Origin: Acholoe squamosa
Taxonomy: Eukaryota > Annelida > Polychaeta > Phyllodocida > Polynoidae
Length of the DNA stretch: 64,000 bases
Direction: 5' to 3'
NCBI GenBank assembly: GCA_949317995.1
Contig: OX439046.1
Coordinates: 38,662,002 to 38,726,001 of the forward strand
Part shown: piece by piece, positions 1 through 10,879 of the stretch
Layout: each line of letters starts with the position of its first letter
Numbering within the stretch: position 1 is the first letter of the stretch
Notes under the pieces: generated by a model
The model's database searches: none
What the model was told of the DNA's origin: nothing
The model's input: the letters and a program-made list of their open reading frames with translations, nothing else
Position numbers and translations under genes: made by a program

Positions 1-598
1 TACCAATAGACATGTACATCTGGAAATTGTTAAGAGCAGATTCAAGTTATTATACCGTGTGTGTTCGTATTTTTCTTCTGTCCGGTCCAGTAAGAAAATA
101 TTTCAAGACCTTACATATGTTTATGTATATAAAACACATGATGTATGTACTATAGACTGTGCCATAAATTATTTTTTTTATTTTTACAAGGTCTAGAGGT
201 AACATAATTATCAGATTCACAAATCACTACTACTACGAGTAATAGGTATCTGAAAGTGTAGGATACAAACATAAAAGCATTAACATTGATTCGGAATACT
301 CTTATGTATAGAGATCTTTCAAGGTTGTTATGTAAAATGACTTTAATTTCTGCATTTCCTAATGTTGTTATTGGGTATACTGTGTTCTAGGAAAACAAAA
401 CGTTTCTCATTTATGAGTCGTATGAATGACTATTCAGTAGCTGGTTAGATGTAACATAAATACTATGATCATTCAGTATTGTGTTTGAATACATCGCATA
501 CAATTATCGCCAGACTAGTAACCAGGCAACTCGTACACTATTATGTGCCCTATTCGATATAATTGTGTTAATACTATAACTTAGTTACTACCCAGTAG
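1..598. other. AT-rich sequence without recognised gene
   Basis: No reading frame of useful length, no splice-bounded exon and no clear repeat was seen here. Confidence 0.5.
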
Positions 599-1076
599 TG
601 TAGCACCTTGTCATAGTCTTGGTGGGGGTAGTGTAGGGGCACGGTTTGTAATAAGCGTCACGTAGGTACGAGTTGGACACTTCCTGAGTGGGGTTTACGC
701 TCGGGTCTGAGAACGGTATGCTGGGGCGAGTGGTGGCAGCACTGCTCTCTGAGCTTCCTGCCTTAGACTTGAGAGGTCACCACCCAACCTTAGGCTATAT
801 AAGGCCAGGTCGGTAGCTGCTGGAGGGAGAACCCTCACGGGCTCCGTATGGTCAGTAAGCACTTCCCTCCTCTGGTTATGAGAACTTACCTAGTAACTCA
901 TTGTTTGATTGTCTGAATACCCTGATACAAATACACTTGAACTCGGAAGCCCTTAGTTGGATTGTAAGCAGGATTCTGAATAAACCTTGTTGCCTCTTCT
1001 GTACCAGAGATTGTCTTTTGGTAGTTCTTTCCGAATTAGACATACGAACCCCAAGTCAGAATACTTGACCATTACA
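599..1076 (+). repeat. LTR-like segment, possible solo LTR
   Basis: The stretch begins TGTAG and ends TTACA. It has a TATA-like CTATATAAGG near 795 and an AATAAA polyadenylation signal near 979, in the order expected of an LTR on the plus strand. No second copy, no convincing target-site duplication and no primer-binding site follows, so this rests on architecture alone. It could instead be a host promoter. Confidence 0.25.
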
Positions 1077-1159
1077 ATGATAATATATATATGTGTCAAC
1101 TCACTGGAAGTTAAGATCAACAGAGTTGCTGATCAGACGCATGATCCAAAACCATGATG

Positions 1160-1475
1160 CTGTTCCGGGAGAGTTGTGTGCCTCTCCAAGCATCGGATCA
1201 CCAAGATGTGTCATTTAAACTGCGATGCCATTCCTCTCCAAGCATCAATTCACCAGAGTGTGTGTGCATAGCCTGAACTAGGATGCTCTCCAAGAGAAGT
1301 TGTGCCTTGCCAAGCATCAGTTCACCAGAGTGTGTGTGCATAGCCTGAACTATGATGCTCCCCGGGGGAGTTGCGCCTTCCCAAGCATCAGATCACTAAG
1401 GATATATAGTTTAGGCTGTGGTGCCATCCGAGGGAAGTTGTGCCTTCCCAAGCATCGAGCCACCAGAGCGGCTGA
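1160..1475 (+). repeat. Degenerate tandem repeat, about five units of 52-72 bp
   Basis: The word CCAAGCATC recurs at 1186, 1238, 1310, 1381 and 1448, each time followed by related text (CACCAGAGTGTGTGTGCATAG or variants) and preceded by AGTTGTGCCTT-like text. The open frame across it is a by-product of the repetition and shows no protein family features. Confidence 0.8.
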
Positions 1476-2388
1476 ATATGAACCATTTGGGTTTATTAAG
1501 AGTCAAGCTGAGGTGCTCTGAGCCTTGTTACTGGATTACGTGTGACAGGCAAGGGCCACAGTAACTGCTAGACTCTGTGAGCTGAATTACAAAGGAACCT
1601 GTACGGTGGAATCGGTGAATGCTGATCATCAACCAACGAGGAGTCGTGTATTGACTCTATAATTGGTACTGACTGGTACGACAAGGCTGTGATCTACGAG
1701 GTACTGATCATGTACTTACGAGGCTGTGGTCTGCAGGGTGCTGGCCACATACACGTCCGCTTCATCCTGTCTCCGCCTCACATCCTCAATGGGGGGTGAC
1801 AAATACGGGTGACATCGGGCATCCTGAAGTCTACAGTGAAGGCTCAACGATCCACAGACATTTTCAGTCTTTATTTCTACAAGGTGGCGCGCTCTACGGG
1901 GTATGCTAAACCCTAACTGAGCGAGCAGTAAGTGATGCGAGCTACCATAGGTGATCATGCGCTATAAAGTGCTTCAGAAGGACCTGTACGTGATGAACAT
2001 GGACTAGAAGGGCAGCATAAGCATTGTGATGAAAATCTGAGTGATCACTAAAAAGCTTGGAAAACCATCCACCTTCCTTGTTACCTTTGTCCTCATCTGT
2101 GTCGATGGTCGATGACTCCACACCTTTGCTGGGGTGAATGATGCAGAATTATAAAAAGACTGTCGATCAAACCCACAAGTGATATCAGGAAATTATGGAC
2201 AGAAAGTTCTGATTGGTGTGGCGTGAAGTGTGTGATGTATAAGCGGATGTCATTTATGAAAGTGAACTTACATCCGTCTGCGCCTGTGATCCTTTCTCAA
2301 ATATCTTCACATGACTGTCTAGTATAAACCCAGAACAATCCCATGAAATTGCAACATGAAGCCAGAACAGTGACAGATGTCATTATCC
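1476..2388. other. Non-coding stretch
   Basis: No gene or clear repeat seen. Confidence 0.4.
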
Positions 2389-2570
2389 ACAGTTTGATGT
2401 GTCACCAATGATCCTGAGGTTGCAATCGACAATCGTGGGGACAGTTTGATGTGCCGTCAATGATCCTGATGTCGCAGTGGAGAATTGTGATGTTCTGAGA
2501 TGGTCGGTGAATCAAAAGAAGGACAATAGCAACAACAGTCGGTGAATCAAAAGGACAATAGCAACAACAA
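2389..2570 (+). repeat. Two short tandem duplications
   Basis: A 52-bp unit starting ACAGTTTGATGTG occurs at 2389 and again at 2441 with several mismatches. A 35-bp unit starting GTCGGTGAATCAAAAG occurs at 2503 and 2538. Confidence 0.75.
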
Positions 2571-4889
2571 GTGACCTAAGAGAGACAATATTGGTGATAA
2601 GAACTGAAAGTAAAAAAAATTATTATTTTGAAGTGTATTTTTAAACAAAAGCAAAATTCACTGAGTAAAAAAATAAATAATGAATAATGAAAATAAATGA
2701 TAGCAAAGGTTGTGCTAATGCACACAATATGGCTATTATAAGATTTTTATGTAAACAAAGGTTATGTATAATACGAGTATCACATGATTATGTTGTAACC
2801 TATGTGTATGAGTATTGTAATATAAATATCAAACACTGTGAGCATAAGATATTAGGGAGTTTGTATGTACACCAAGGGAGTGAGATATTTTAAATAGGAG
2901 GATTGTATATGGGTCGAGGGTGTAATTGCGATGCTGTGTGCATTCGAAATATACATATATATGTACATGTAAAAAAAAAAAGAAAAATATGACATGAGTA
3001 ACTATATGTGTAAAAAGTGGGGACCAAATGGAAAATAGTGTAATAGGTACTGTATGTCACATTCTGTTTCAAAAGGGGGGGAAGACAAATTAGGTGAAGG
3101 AACCCGGGTATTGGAAAAAAACAGCTGTGTAAGAAAGAGTGAGTGTGTATATAAAAAAAAAAAAAGGGGCCGAAACTGAAGGACGCTACAACCAGGTCCG
3201 AAAGAGGACCTTGATTGTAATTGCGGGGGGCCTTGTGAGTTATAGGGAATTGAGAAGAGCGACAAATTGATCGCTATTGTTTGGGGAGTTACAATAGCAA
3301 TCCTGGAAATAATATAAAGACGTGAGGTTCCTTCACACTGACTATATCCCAGTAGCATACATGAATGGTTATTATATAAAGCATGGTGCTTATTATATAA
3401 AGCATAATCTAAAGGCAGGAAACTTTTGAATGCAACATGTCACTGGGAACAAGCAAAGAATGTTACTATAATGTTACTATAAGTCCTCAGTCACATAAAG
3501 TCTAGAGTGGGCGCGGTGTGTTATAGCCCTATAGGATACTGGAGGTGGCTGTGGGGGCTGAGTCATTGTTTTGGACTGGAGCCAAGTAGTTCCTGGGGGT
3601 CCCGGTGGCAACAGTAGAGGTGAAGTCCTTATAAGTGGGTGTGTGTGTGTCCTCTGGGTAATCTGTTAGAGCACTACCAGACCAAAGTCCACAGGGTGTC
3701 GGGTGACAAAAGACCAAAACCACCGGTGGTCTGGTAGTATATAAGGCTGGAACTGTAGAGGTGGGGTGCAGACTGTGTAACAAAGGAAGGGATTCACGGT
3801 CTGTCCTGGAATCATAGGGGAAGAAATTTATATTTGGCAGCTGACAAGTAGGAGTCAATTGAAATTCTGAATAGTATTTACTGGAGCTTTGGTCACTGCT
3901 TTGGAGTACTTTCTGGGTCCAGAACTTTATTCAATTGAGGATTATACTTGTATCCTATTGAGTCTTGACTTCACCTAATGAGGTTTTCACTTATTCAATT
4001 GGAGATCTAAAACACACCAACTGAGAGATTTGCTTATTACATACATAGAGGAGACACACACATCTGAAGGACTTAGAATTGTTTAGCTTTCAATTGGTTC
4101 TCACTACACATTGTTGTATTCTCAATGCTCACTTGAAACATCTCACCATGGAGTTATTGATTTGATTTGAGGTTATGCCATACTGGAGTTCTAAGGCCTC
4201 AACATTTTGTGATTGTGATATTCATTTATGATTATAGATTTAACCTGGAGTTATGTCATGATGGACTTCAAAAGTTCATGATATTTGTGATGACAAGTTT
4301 AGGCATTTCAAATTATTATTGAATTTGTGATTGGAAAATAACCTCATCTTTGGACTTGGTCATGAGGATTGAAACTTGTAAAGGTTTGTAATTGAGTGCC
4401 TGCACGCACCTGTACCCACGATGGAAATCGCTTCCACCCCGGATTGGGTGTATGAAACTATTTATGAAATGTGGTGCAATTATTACCTGATGATTTTAGA
4501 TATGGACAACGCGGAATTGGAATTGATCATTGATTTGATCTAATTTATTGAAACCCTTCCTGTTTTAAAAGGCGTATGTTTAGGACTTCCAAATTGAAAT
4601 GTGAAATCGACGTTGGATTCTGAATTGTATTGGACTTTGAATTGGCACATATATTTCGATTCAATAAAATCCCTTGGAGATGAAGTACCCAATTGTGTTT
4701 TCTTTCGACATGGGGATAGGAATTTAGACACAAAGCTCTACCATTGATGCTAGCACTAGATCATTCCCCAAGAATATAATAACATCGCGAGTGGAGATGG
4801 ATTGGTGGAGAAATATACGCTGCGAGTGGAGATTGGAGTGAGGTGAAAACGTAACTGATGGAAATCCCGAGTTCGATCATTGTATTATA
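2571..4889. other. Non-coding, homopolymer-rich stretch
   Basis: AT-rich with A and T runs near 2620, 2970 and 3155. Around 3500-3790 there is a GT-rich part with a TATA-like AGTATATAAGG near 3738, reminiscent of an LTR or promoter, but no boundaries could be set. No coding region is supported. Confidence 0.4.
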
Positions 4890-4985
4890 AGCTACCCCAT
4901 TTCAAAAGGCTAGTTAAACCCCATTATAAAAGTTCACCCCATTTCAAGGGTGCACTATACTTCAGGAGTAACCCCATTTAAATTA
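4890..4985 (+). repeat. Short repeats of CCCCATTT at the broken end of a retroelement
   Basis: CCCCATTTCAA-like words recur at about 4896, 4919, 4936 and 4972, where similarity to the RT gene to the right stops. Confidence 0.5.
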
Positions 4986-5637
4986 TTAAAAACTCAACTT
5001 CATCTCCAGTCTCCTCCCCAGAACTATAACAAGGCGTCTCCCCACAACAAAAATAGAACCTCCACCGTCCCTCTTCCCTCCGCCTGCCATAGCCCACTGA
5101 GGTCTATCAAGAACCCTTTTGACTTTACCATCAATTAACTCCTTTCTTACCAGATCATCCATTTTTGCATTTTACACCTTCTTTGATTATGGAATGGTAA
5201 CTTTTGCGAAAATAAGAACCATCATAATACACATCAACGATTTTAAAGCCATTACGAACACCGTCTAGGATATAAGCATAATTACAATCAACTTCCTCAA
5301 ACCCCATGCATTCATCAAAGAAGGCATGTGGGTTGAGTTGGAGGCACATGCCATCTAAGACATGAACGGCATCACAATCCAAAGGACAAGGTCAAAACCA
5401 TTCAACACCATCGACAATTCTGGAAGTGTGGATAGTAGGAGTTAATTTAATGTCTCCAGTATCCGGTAATGATTCTGAAGATATGACATGATTTGAACCA
5501 CAAGGAATTTCGAATTTGTTGACATCCCATAATAAACTGCACTCCAGTTTGCTGGTATTGTCAGAATCATAGGAATTTATAATTCCACAATCTATGCCCG
5601 ATTCTTCAGAGTCACTAAACCCTGAGTCAGAATCCAC
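4986..5637 (-). pseudogene. RT gene, N-terminal fragment, of a DIRS/Ngaro-like element
   Basis: The frame from 5637 runs to a TGA near 5390 and continues in the same frame to 5155. The part around 5270 reads CNYAYILDGVRNGFKIVD, which parallels WDYDSHFLLDGMMHGFKLVD in the RT gene at 10193-10855, the region just before the RT fingers. After a frameshift near 5155 the match goes on (DDLVRKELIDGKV...) to about 4990 and is lost. It is a dead fragment with no catalytic part. Confidence 0.65.
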
Positions 5638-5658
5638 TAAGGCCTGATATCAATCATT

Positions 5659-7588
5659 TTATTTTTTAAAGGTGCATTTTAGTTTTGTGTGATTACCCCC
5701 ACAAGAACGACATACATGTGGGTGAGGGCAATCTTTGGTACTACAACCATTATCACCGTTAAATGCATAGCAACAGTGAATTTCATCCGACTTTTTCTTT
5801 TTGTTATTTTTTCTCTTACTGCTAGATCCCGCACTAGCACCAGCACCACTTTGTGATGCTGGAGGCTGGATACTTAAGTGCTCAGCACTCAGATTCTCAA
5901 GACCAACACTGTTTGAGAAGATGTCGTGACCGAAATAGCAGAATGTGTGTTCACCAAACGATTCTCCCCGCTCACGCATTGCAAGATTATACTGAATGAG
6001 AGCGTCCTCATTGTAGAATGCTTTCTTGTCAGTTAGGAACTTAACATGTTTACCATAGTTTTTACATGGGAAGTTTCTAGCCAACATGCTATTCAAAAGA
6101 CCTATGCTAGCAGAAATAACATCATTCAAGGCGGGTTTTTTTACTTTGTCATGCGGCATGTGCTGTTCAATGTCATAAGTCACAAACTTACTGCCACTGG
6201 CATTGTTCGGTGAGAATATTACCACTGGAGCACCTTGGGCCTGATGTTGTATTTGTTGGTTAGGATACCATGCTGTTGGGTTTTGTAGAAACTGGGGCTG
6301 TTGCCCAGACTGAACCCCAGGAGACTGAAATAGAGGTTGTTGACCCGGTAGAATTCCAGCAGCCTGGTATTGATGTTGAGGATTAGGGACAACACCAAAT
6401 TGATATGCAGCCTGCTGCTGTTGGGATGTTGGCACTGGGACACCATACATGTGAGAAGCAGTCGGGGCACCATATACCATAGGTGTAGGTGGAAATTTGA
6501 GCCTACCATCTGGTGCTCTAAACTGACCCACACCAGGCCAATTGACAGTCTGACTGACAGGTGTGACAGGTGGAAAGTAGGGTGTGCCATCTTTGTAGAA
6601 CAACTGAGGGACAGTAGTACTCATAGTGGGTTGGGATGGGACTGCACCTTGAGTAACATTAGGACTAGTAGAACTGTCACTTGCTTGATATTGTGGATCA
6701 ATACCACCAGAAATGCCTGAAGTGTTGCCTTTAGGAGCTATATTACCATTTCTCCATTGTTTCCACAGTAAAAATTCATGATAGTCCTTGTCTAACTCAC
6801 CCTGGAACTGTGTTTCACCCACTGGATGTTGGGGTTGATTCTCCCGGGGGACCGGGTGATTGTACCGGGAAGTTGGCTTGTTTTCGCTGGTCATCGACTT
6901 GTTAAATTGGGTGTCCTGAGCTCCAGGAGGCATATTTTTACTCAAGTTAGGCAAGTCAAACATACCTGAGCCGGAATCAAGGCCAGATTGGCCTCCGGGA
7001 GGTCCAATAACACTAGAATAAGGCCTAAAATCATTGCTTGCGGCCAAAAAACGGCTTTCTAGAAGTCCAGGGCGGCCATCTTGGCCTCCACAGTGAAGAC
7101 CAGAGCTGGCTTGTGATTGGCCGGTCATTGGAGACACATGGACGTTCGAGTCCCTTTTTTCGTAGCTTACTGTATCCAACTCCGAGGGGTCCAGACCAGT
7201 AAGACCAGCGGTAAGAGAAAAATGCTGGGGGTCGATTGCACCCATGGCACCCTGCCATGCCCGTACTCCATTGTCCAACTGACGAATAGACCTTTTGTTG
7301 TCGGCCTTTAAGCTGGCTAATTCTAATTGTAACTCCTTGCGTTTAGAGAGTCTCTCAATTTTTGCCTTTCTGGCCTTCTCGAGCTCAATCTGATGTAACA
7401 AATCACTGTCTGGTCCCAGAAATTCACCTTCGGTTAGTGGGCCTTCCTCCCGGTCGTTCTCACTGGCTGTCCGGTCCGTAGTCCTGGCTGTCCGGTTTGT
7501 AGTTCCATCGTGGATTCGGGCATGTACACTCCGGACATGCCTTCTTATTACCATGGTACTCGTGAGTACACGAATCGCATACCACCAT
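5659..7588 (-). pseudogene. gag-like ORF1 of a DIRS/Ngaro-like element
   Basis: The open frame ends at 5659 and extends upstream to 7767, but the better start is the ATG at 7588 in another frame. It opens with a zinc-ribbon-like box (Cys at residues 4, 7, 18 and 21, with YHGNKK between), as in the gag at 12688. A frameshift near 7460-7480 joins the two frames. The middle is rich in Gln, Pro and Gly. The C-terminus has KRKNNKKKK followed by a Cys/His box, CX2CGGNHX5C, as in DIRS-group gag proteins. The likely role is a structural nucleic-acid-binding protein of the retroelement particle. Intact apart from the one shift. Confidence 0.75.
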
Positions 7589-7800
7589 GATTCCAGATGG
7601 CAGAAATAGAAAAAAAATCTCCAATGTGGGCACCAGATCCAGAAAAATCCAGAAAAAATCTCCAATGTGACACCGGTGGTCCTTCCTGGGGCTAGGCAAT
7701 ATGGCTGACTACAAGGGCCACCAGTGAAGGAACCTGTTACATAACACCTGAATGCAAGTGGTGACATCTAGTAATACAATTGGGAACTGCTACTGCCCAA

Positions 7801-8004
7801 TTATCACCACTTATATGCGCACATATAAGTAGCTTGAAAAGAATTTAAAGGGAGAAATGGGTTTTCTTTCCAAGTTGAATATTTTCTTTATTAGATCTTT
7901 TCTCTAGAACGATTATATAAAGATTTCTTCAAAATAAGAGAAAAAATACCTATTATCTAATAAACTAAAGTATATTTGCTGGTCAGGTTCAAAGTTTCAC
8001 CCAT
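7801..8004. other. Spacer between the two retroelements
   Basis: AT-rich, no feature recognised. Confidence 0.4.
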
Positions 8005-8075
8005 ATTGATTCTGGAAGTAATGAGGACGAAGGAAGTATGCGGTCTGGCCTTAACCGAGTCCAAATAACTCTGGC
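8005..8075 (-). repeat. Terminal repeat B2 of the Ngaro-like element
   Basis: Matches 8304-8374 (B1) almost base for base over about 71 bp, in direct orientation; one visible mismatch near the end (ACTCTGG versus ACTCCGG). Confidence 0.85.
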
Positions 8076-8141
8076 CTTCATTTATTAATGAGTAATAACA
8101 GAACGAGTGTAACTTAAGAAAAATACATAAAAAAAACCCAC

Positions 8142-8303
8142 AGTACATGTAGGTGCCCTTAGGCCTGCTGCATAGCTATGCCAGGGTACACCTGTCCAAC
8201 AGGTGAGAGTGTGTGAGTTCGCACCACCTGGGTGCATGTGTAGAGTTATTGTCAGGTGGGTGGCTCAGGTAACTGTCCTGACAATCAGGGATTTTTCGTA
8301 CCC
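8142..8303 (-). repeat. Terminal repeat A2 of the Ngaro-like element
   Basis: Matches A1 at 12728-12902 in direct orientation, apart from two substitutions and a 13-base segment present only in A1 (near 12868-12880). It abuts B1 directly at 8304. Confidence 0.9.
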
Positions 8304-8374
8304 ATTGATTCTGGAAGTAATGAGGACGAAGGAAGTATGCGGTCTGGCCTTAACCGAGTCCAAATAACTCCGGC
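8304..8374 (-). repeat. Internal repeat B1 of the Ngaro-like element
   Basis: Direct copy of B2, placed immediately next to A2 on the gene side, as in split-direct-repeat elements. Confidence 0.85.
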
Positions 8375-8474
8375 ACCACCAGAATCAAACATTTTTATGA
8401 ATTCTCACTGTTTGTACGTATCTGCCTATAAGTCTATTAGAATGACACTTTCAAAGCCTTGGCGATTACACTGT

Positions 8475-9215
8475 CTACACTGACTCGGCACATAGTGCAG
8501 AGTCTGGGGAAGCTACCACTGGGATGTGGTGGACTCTTTGTCCGAGCTGTATAGTTTTGGAGCTTGATACTGTTATTATCATACCCCAGCTGGTGAATGA
8601 AACTGAGTTCCGTCTTAGGAAGTGTGGTGAAGCCTTAGCACAACTATCCACCACCAGATTGCTTTTCCTTAGAAGAGTCCTGAAACTAGTAACTATGCAT
8701 GCCCACATAGCTAGCTGGTGGGGTGCAAACAAATCAAGGTTCTTGAACATAGCGAGTAATTGAGAAACTGACAAAGTAGTCCTAATTGGGATAGGATCCC
8801 CAAGTATTCTTCTAAGTCCCAACATGGTGCATTTAAACATAAAGTTGGACCTTATCCAAGTAATGTCATGTCCGTAGTGAGCATTGAGGCTGATCACCGA
8901 GCTGACGTAATTATCGATAGTGCTATACTTCAGATCTGCAGAGAGATAAACTATGTAGCGACATAGTGTCTTAACTGAAGTTGGTAAAGGCACTGAAGCA
9001 GAAATGGTGCAAAATGCAATAAAACGTTTCCATTGGCTGCACTTGGTCTTCCATGTGGATACACTCCAAGCGTGTGCTCTAGCAACTGCTGCCTTCAAAT
9101 CCAATTCTTCACATAACTTAGCAGCCGCTACAACATAAAGACAATGGAAGGTCATGTGGGTAATATAGGACTCTAGACAGTGCGTCTGCGGTGATGTTAA
9201 GTTTACCGGGTACAT
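8475..9215 (-). pseudogene. Tyrosine recombinase (YR), C-terminally truncated
   Basis: 246 residues. The N-terminal core-binding domain has the pattern W-X6-W-X2-FC and LCRYIVYLSADLKYSTIDNY typical of DIRS/Ngaro recombinases. The first catalytic arginine box follows as FRTLLRKSNLV. The protein reaches HHIPVVASP and then stops. The expected H-x-x-R box and the nucleophilic tyrosine are absent in the remaining 100 bases before repeat B1, so an internal deletion has removed the catalytic end. In an intact element this enzyme would integrate the circular cDNA without making a target-site duplication. Confidence 0.8.
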
Positions 9216-9513
9216 GGAATGCTACAATGTGGCAATTATACAAGACGGTAAGCCAAAACAGTTCCCGTAGGAAATCCATGGCCCTGGCATTGACACTTTT
9301 ACCCTGGTTTAAAGCACTAACTACATGGGTGTTGTCCGTGTAACAGATGACCTTTTTGTTCCACCATGAAGGACCCCATCTGCTAATAGCCATTAATATA
9401 GGATAAAGTTCCCTAATGTTTATGTTCTCCGGGACAAATTGGCTAGGGGCAGGCAAGCAATGACCATGTCTGTCAATGTTCATACTGATGTGACACCTCC
9501 AACCTGCACACAA
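9118..9513 (-). pseudogene. RNase H domain of the Ngaro-like element
   Basis: Continues the RT after a frameshift at about 9490-9510. The expected acidic positions are visible: the Glu in NIRELYPILMAI, the Asp in CYTDNTHVVSALN, and the Asp in LNITADALSR. It would degrade the RNA strand of the RNA:DNA hybrid. It overlaps the start of the recombinase frame by 98 bp, and no methyltransferase domain intervenes. Confidence 0.75.
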
Positions 9514-10855
9514 CCAGTCTTTGCCGTAGTGTATGCCATAGCCTGCATTTCCATGTATAAATCACAGCGAGCTGGTGGATTATCCGCTACAATTTTTGCT
9601 TCTCCGTTGAACCACCCAGCGAACCTCGTCCACCAATCTAGGTCTTTGAAGAACCCTTTTGACAAAGTTATATAACGCTTGTTGCTGGTGAATGCTGATA
9701 ACATAGCTATAACATGATGGGAGAATGTGCGACCTCCTCGTACCAGGGTAGAGCAATGAGACAAGATTCCACATAAGCGGCGCAGTTGTTTCTTTGTTGC
9801 CTTATGGCGACCTGCGAAGAAACTAAGCTCACTGTGCAGCTTTTTGACCTTATCATCTGGTAATCGGAGTCGCATCTCCACTGAGTCAATCTCAATTCCT
9901 AAGTATATTTGAACTTGTGCAGGGGACAGTACCTTCTTATAAGACACATAAAATCCCAACGAGTGTAGAACGCTGTGCAGGAATAATTGAGCTTGTTGGC
10001 ACTCTTCAAACGAGTTGCCCATGGTAAGTAGGTCGTTGAGGTAGTTAAAGCAGTAATAACCATTCGCTCTCATGTAGCGAGTGATGCTATCTGTTATTCT
10101 ATTAAAAAGGAATGCTGCCATTCTTGTACCAAATGATACAAGTTGTCCACCAAATAAACTTCCTCGGAATCAAGCGACCACTTTAGTCCTTGCTATTGCC
10201 TGTCTTTAGGTCTTATCATAATAGAACGATATGCCGCTGATATGTCTGTGACGGCCATAAACATACCCGGTTTTAGAACCCTAGATACATCGTCAACACT
10301 TGTGTAGCTGAAGTGTTGAAAAGTTTCGCTCATATGAGAATTTATAGAAAGACCTTCTGGTCGACTTGCGTCTGTAATTGGCCTGTATCCGCCTTCTTTC
10401 TTTTCGCCTGTGCCTAACGCATGAATGCATGTAGGGGGTGACTGCACTTTTGACAGTTTCCCTTGTTCGATTTCAGATTTTAGCAATTCATCGATGAAGC
10501 TCTCAGCTTCCTTGGGTACATAGTTTTTAGTACTGTATGATGGGATAGGTGAACCTGGGTCTACTAGTTTAAACCCATGCATCATGCCGTCTAAGAGAAA
10601 ATGTGAGTCGTAATCCCATGCGTTAATGCCAAAAACTGAATTGGGACCACCGCTTAACATAGATAGCCATCCGGCTGGTTTCATCTGGGACTTCACTCCT
10701 TTGAGTGTATGAGAAGATCTAATGTCCCACATGGGAGCATAGTCTCCATAAGCAGACAACAATTCGGACAAGCTGGAGGTACAAATGAGCGAGTCCCTGT
10801 CACAGAGAGTATCTACCAAATTGGCTGCTGGGCTATAACAACTTTGAAATGCCAT
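9480..10855 (-). pseudogene. Reverse transcriptase of the Ngaro-like element
   Basis: Two pieces: 10193-10855 (N-terminal part and fingers, with GGYRPITDASRPEG and VTDISAAYRSI) and 9480-10121 (palm and connection). They are separated by an in-frame TAG near 10193 and a one-base shift near 10150. The catalytic motif reads YLND at residues 27-30 of the second piece, where YLDD would be expected, so one metal-binding aspartate is replaced by Asn. The thumb and connection (EECQQAQLFLHSVLHSLGF, YLGIEIDS) agree well with DIRS-group RTs. It is inactive as it stands. Confidence 0.8.
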
Positions 10856-10879
10856 GTTACATGTCGGGACGGTTTCACA

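Larger units (their letters stand above)
4986..7800 (-). mobile_element. Truncated tyrosine-recombinase (DIRS/Ngaro-like) retroelement
   Basis: On the minus strand this holds a full-length gag-like gene followed by the N-terminal part of an RT gene, and then stops. The RT core, RNase H and recombinase are missing. Its gag shares the N-terminal CX2C-X10-CX2C box and the C-terminal HVC-X2-C-x-G-x-H-X5-C box with the gag of the neighbouring element at 8005-12902, so both belong to the same broad group but to different families. No terminal repeats were found. Confidence 0.75.
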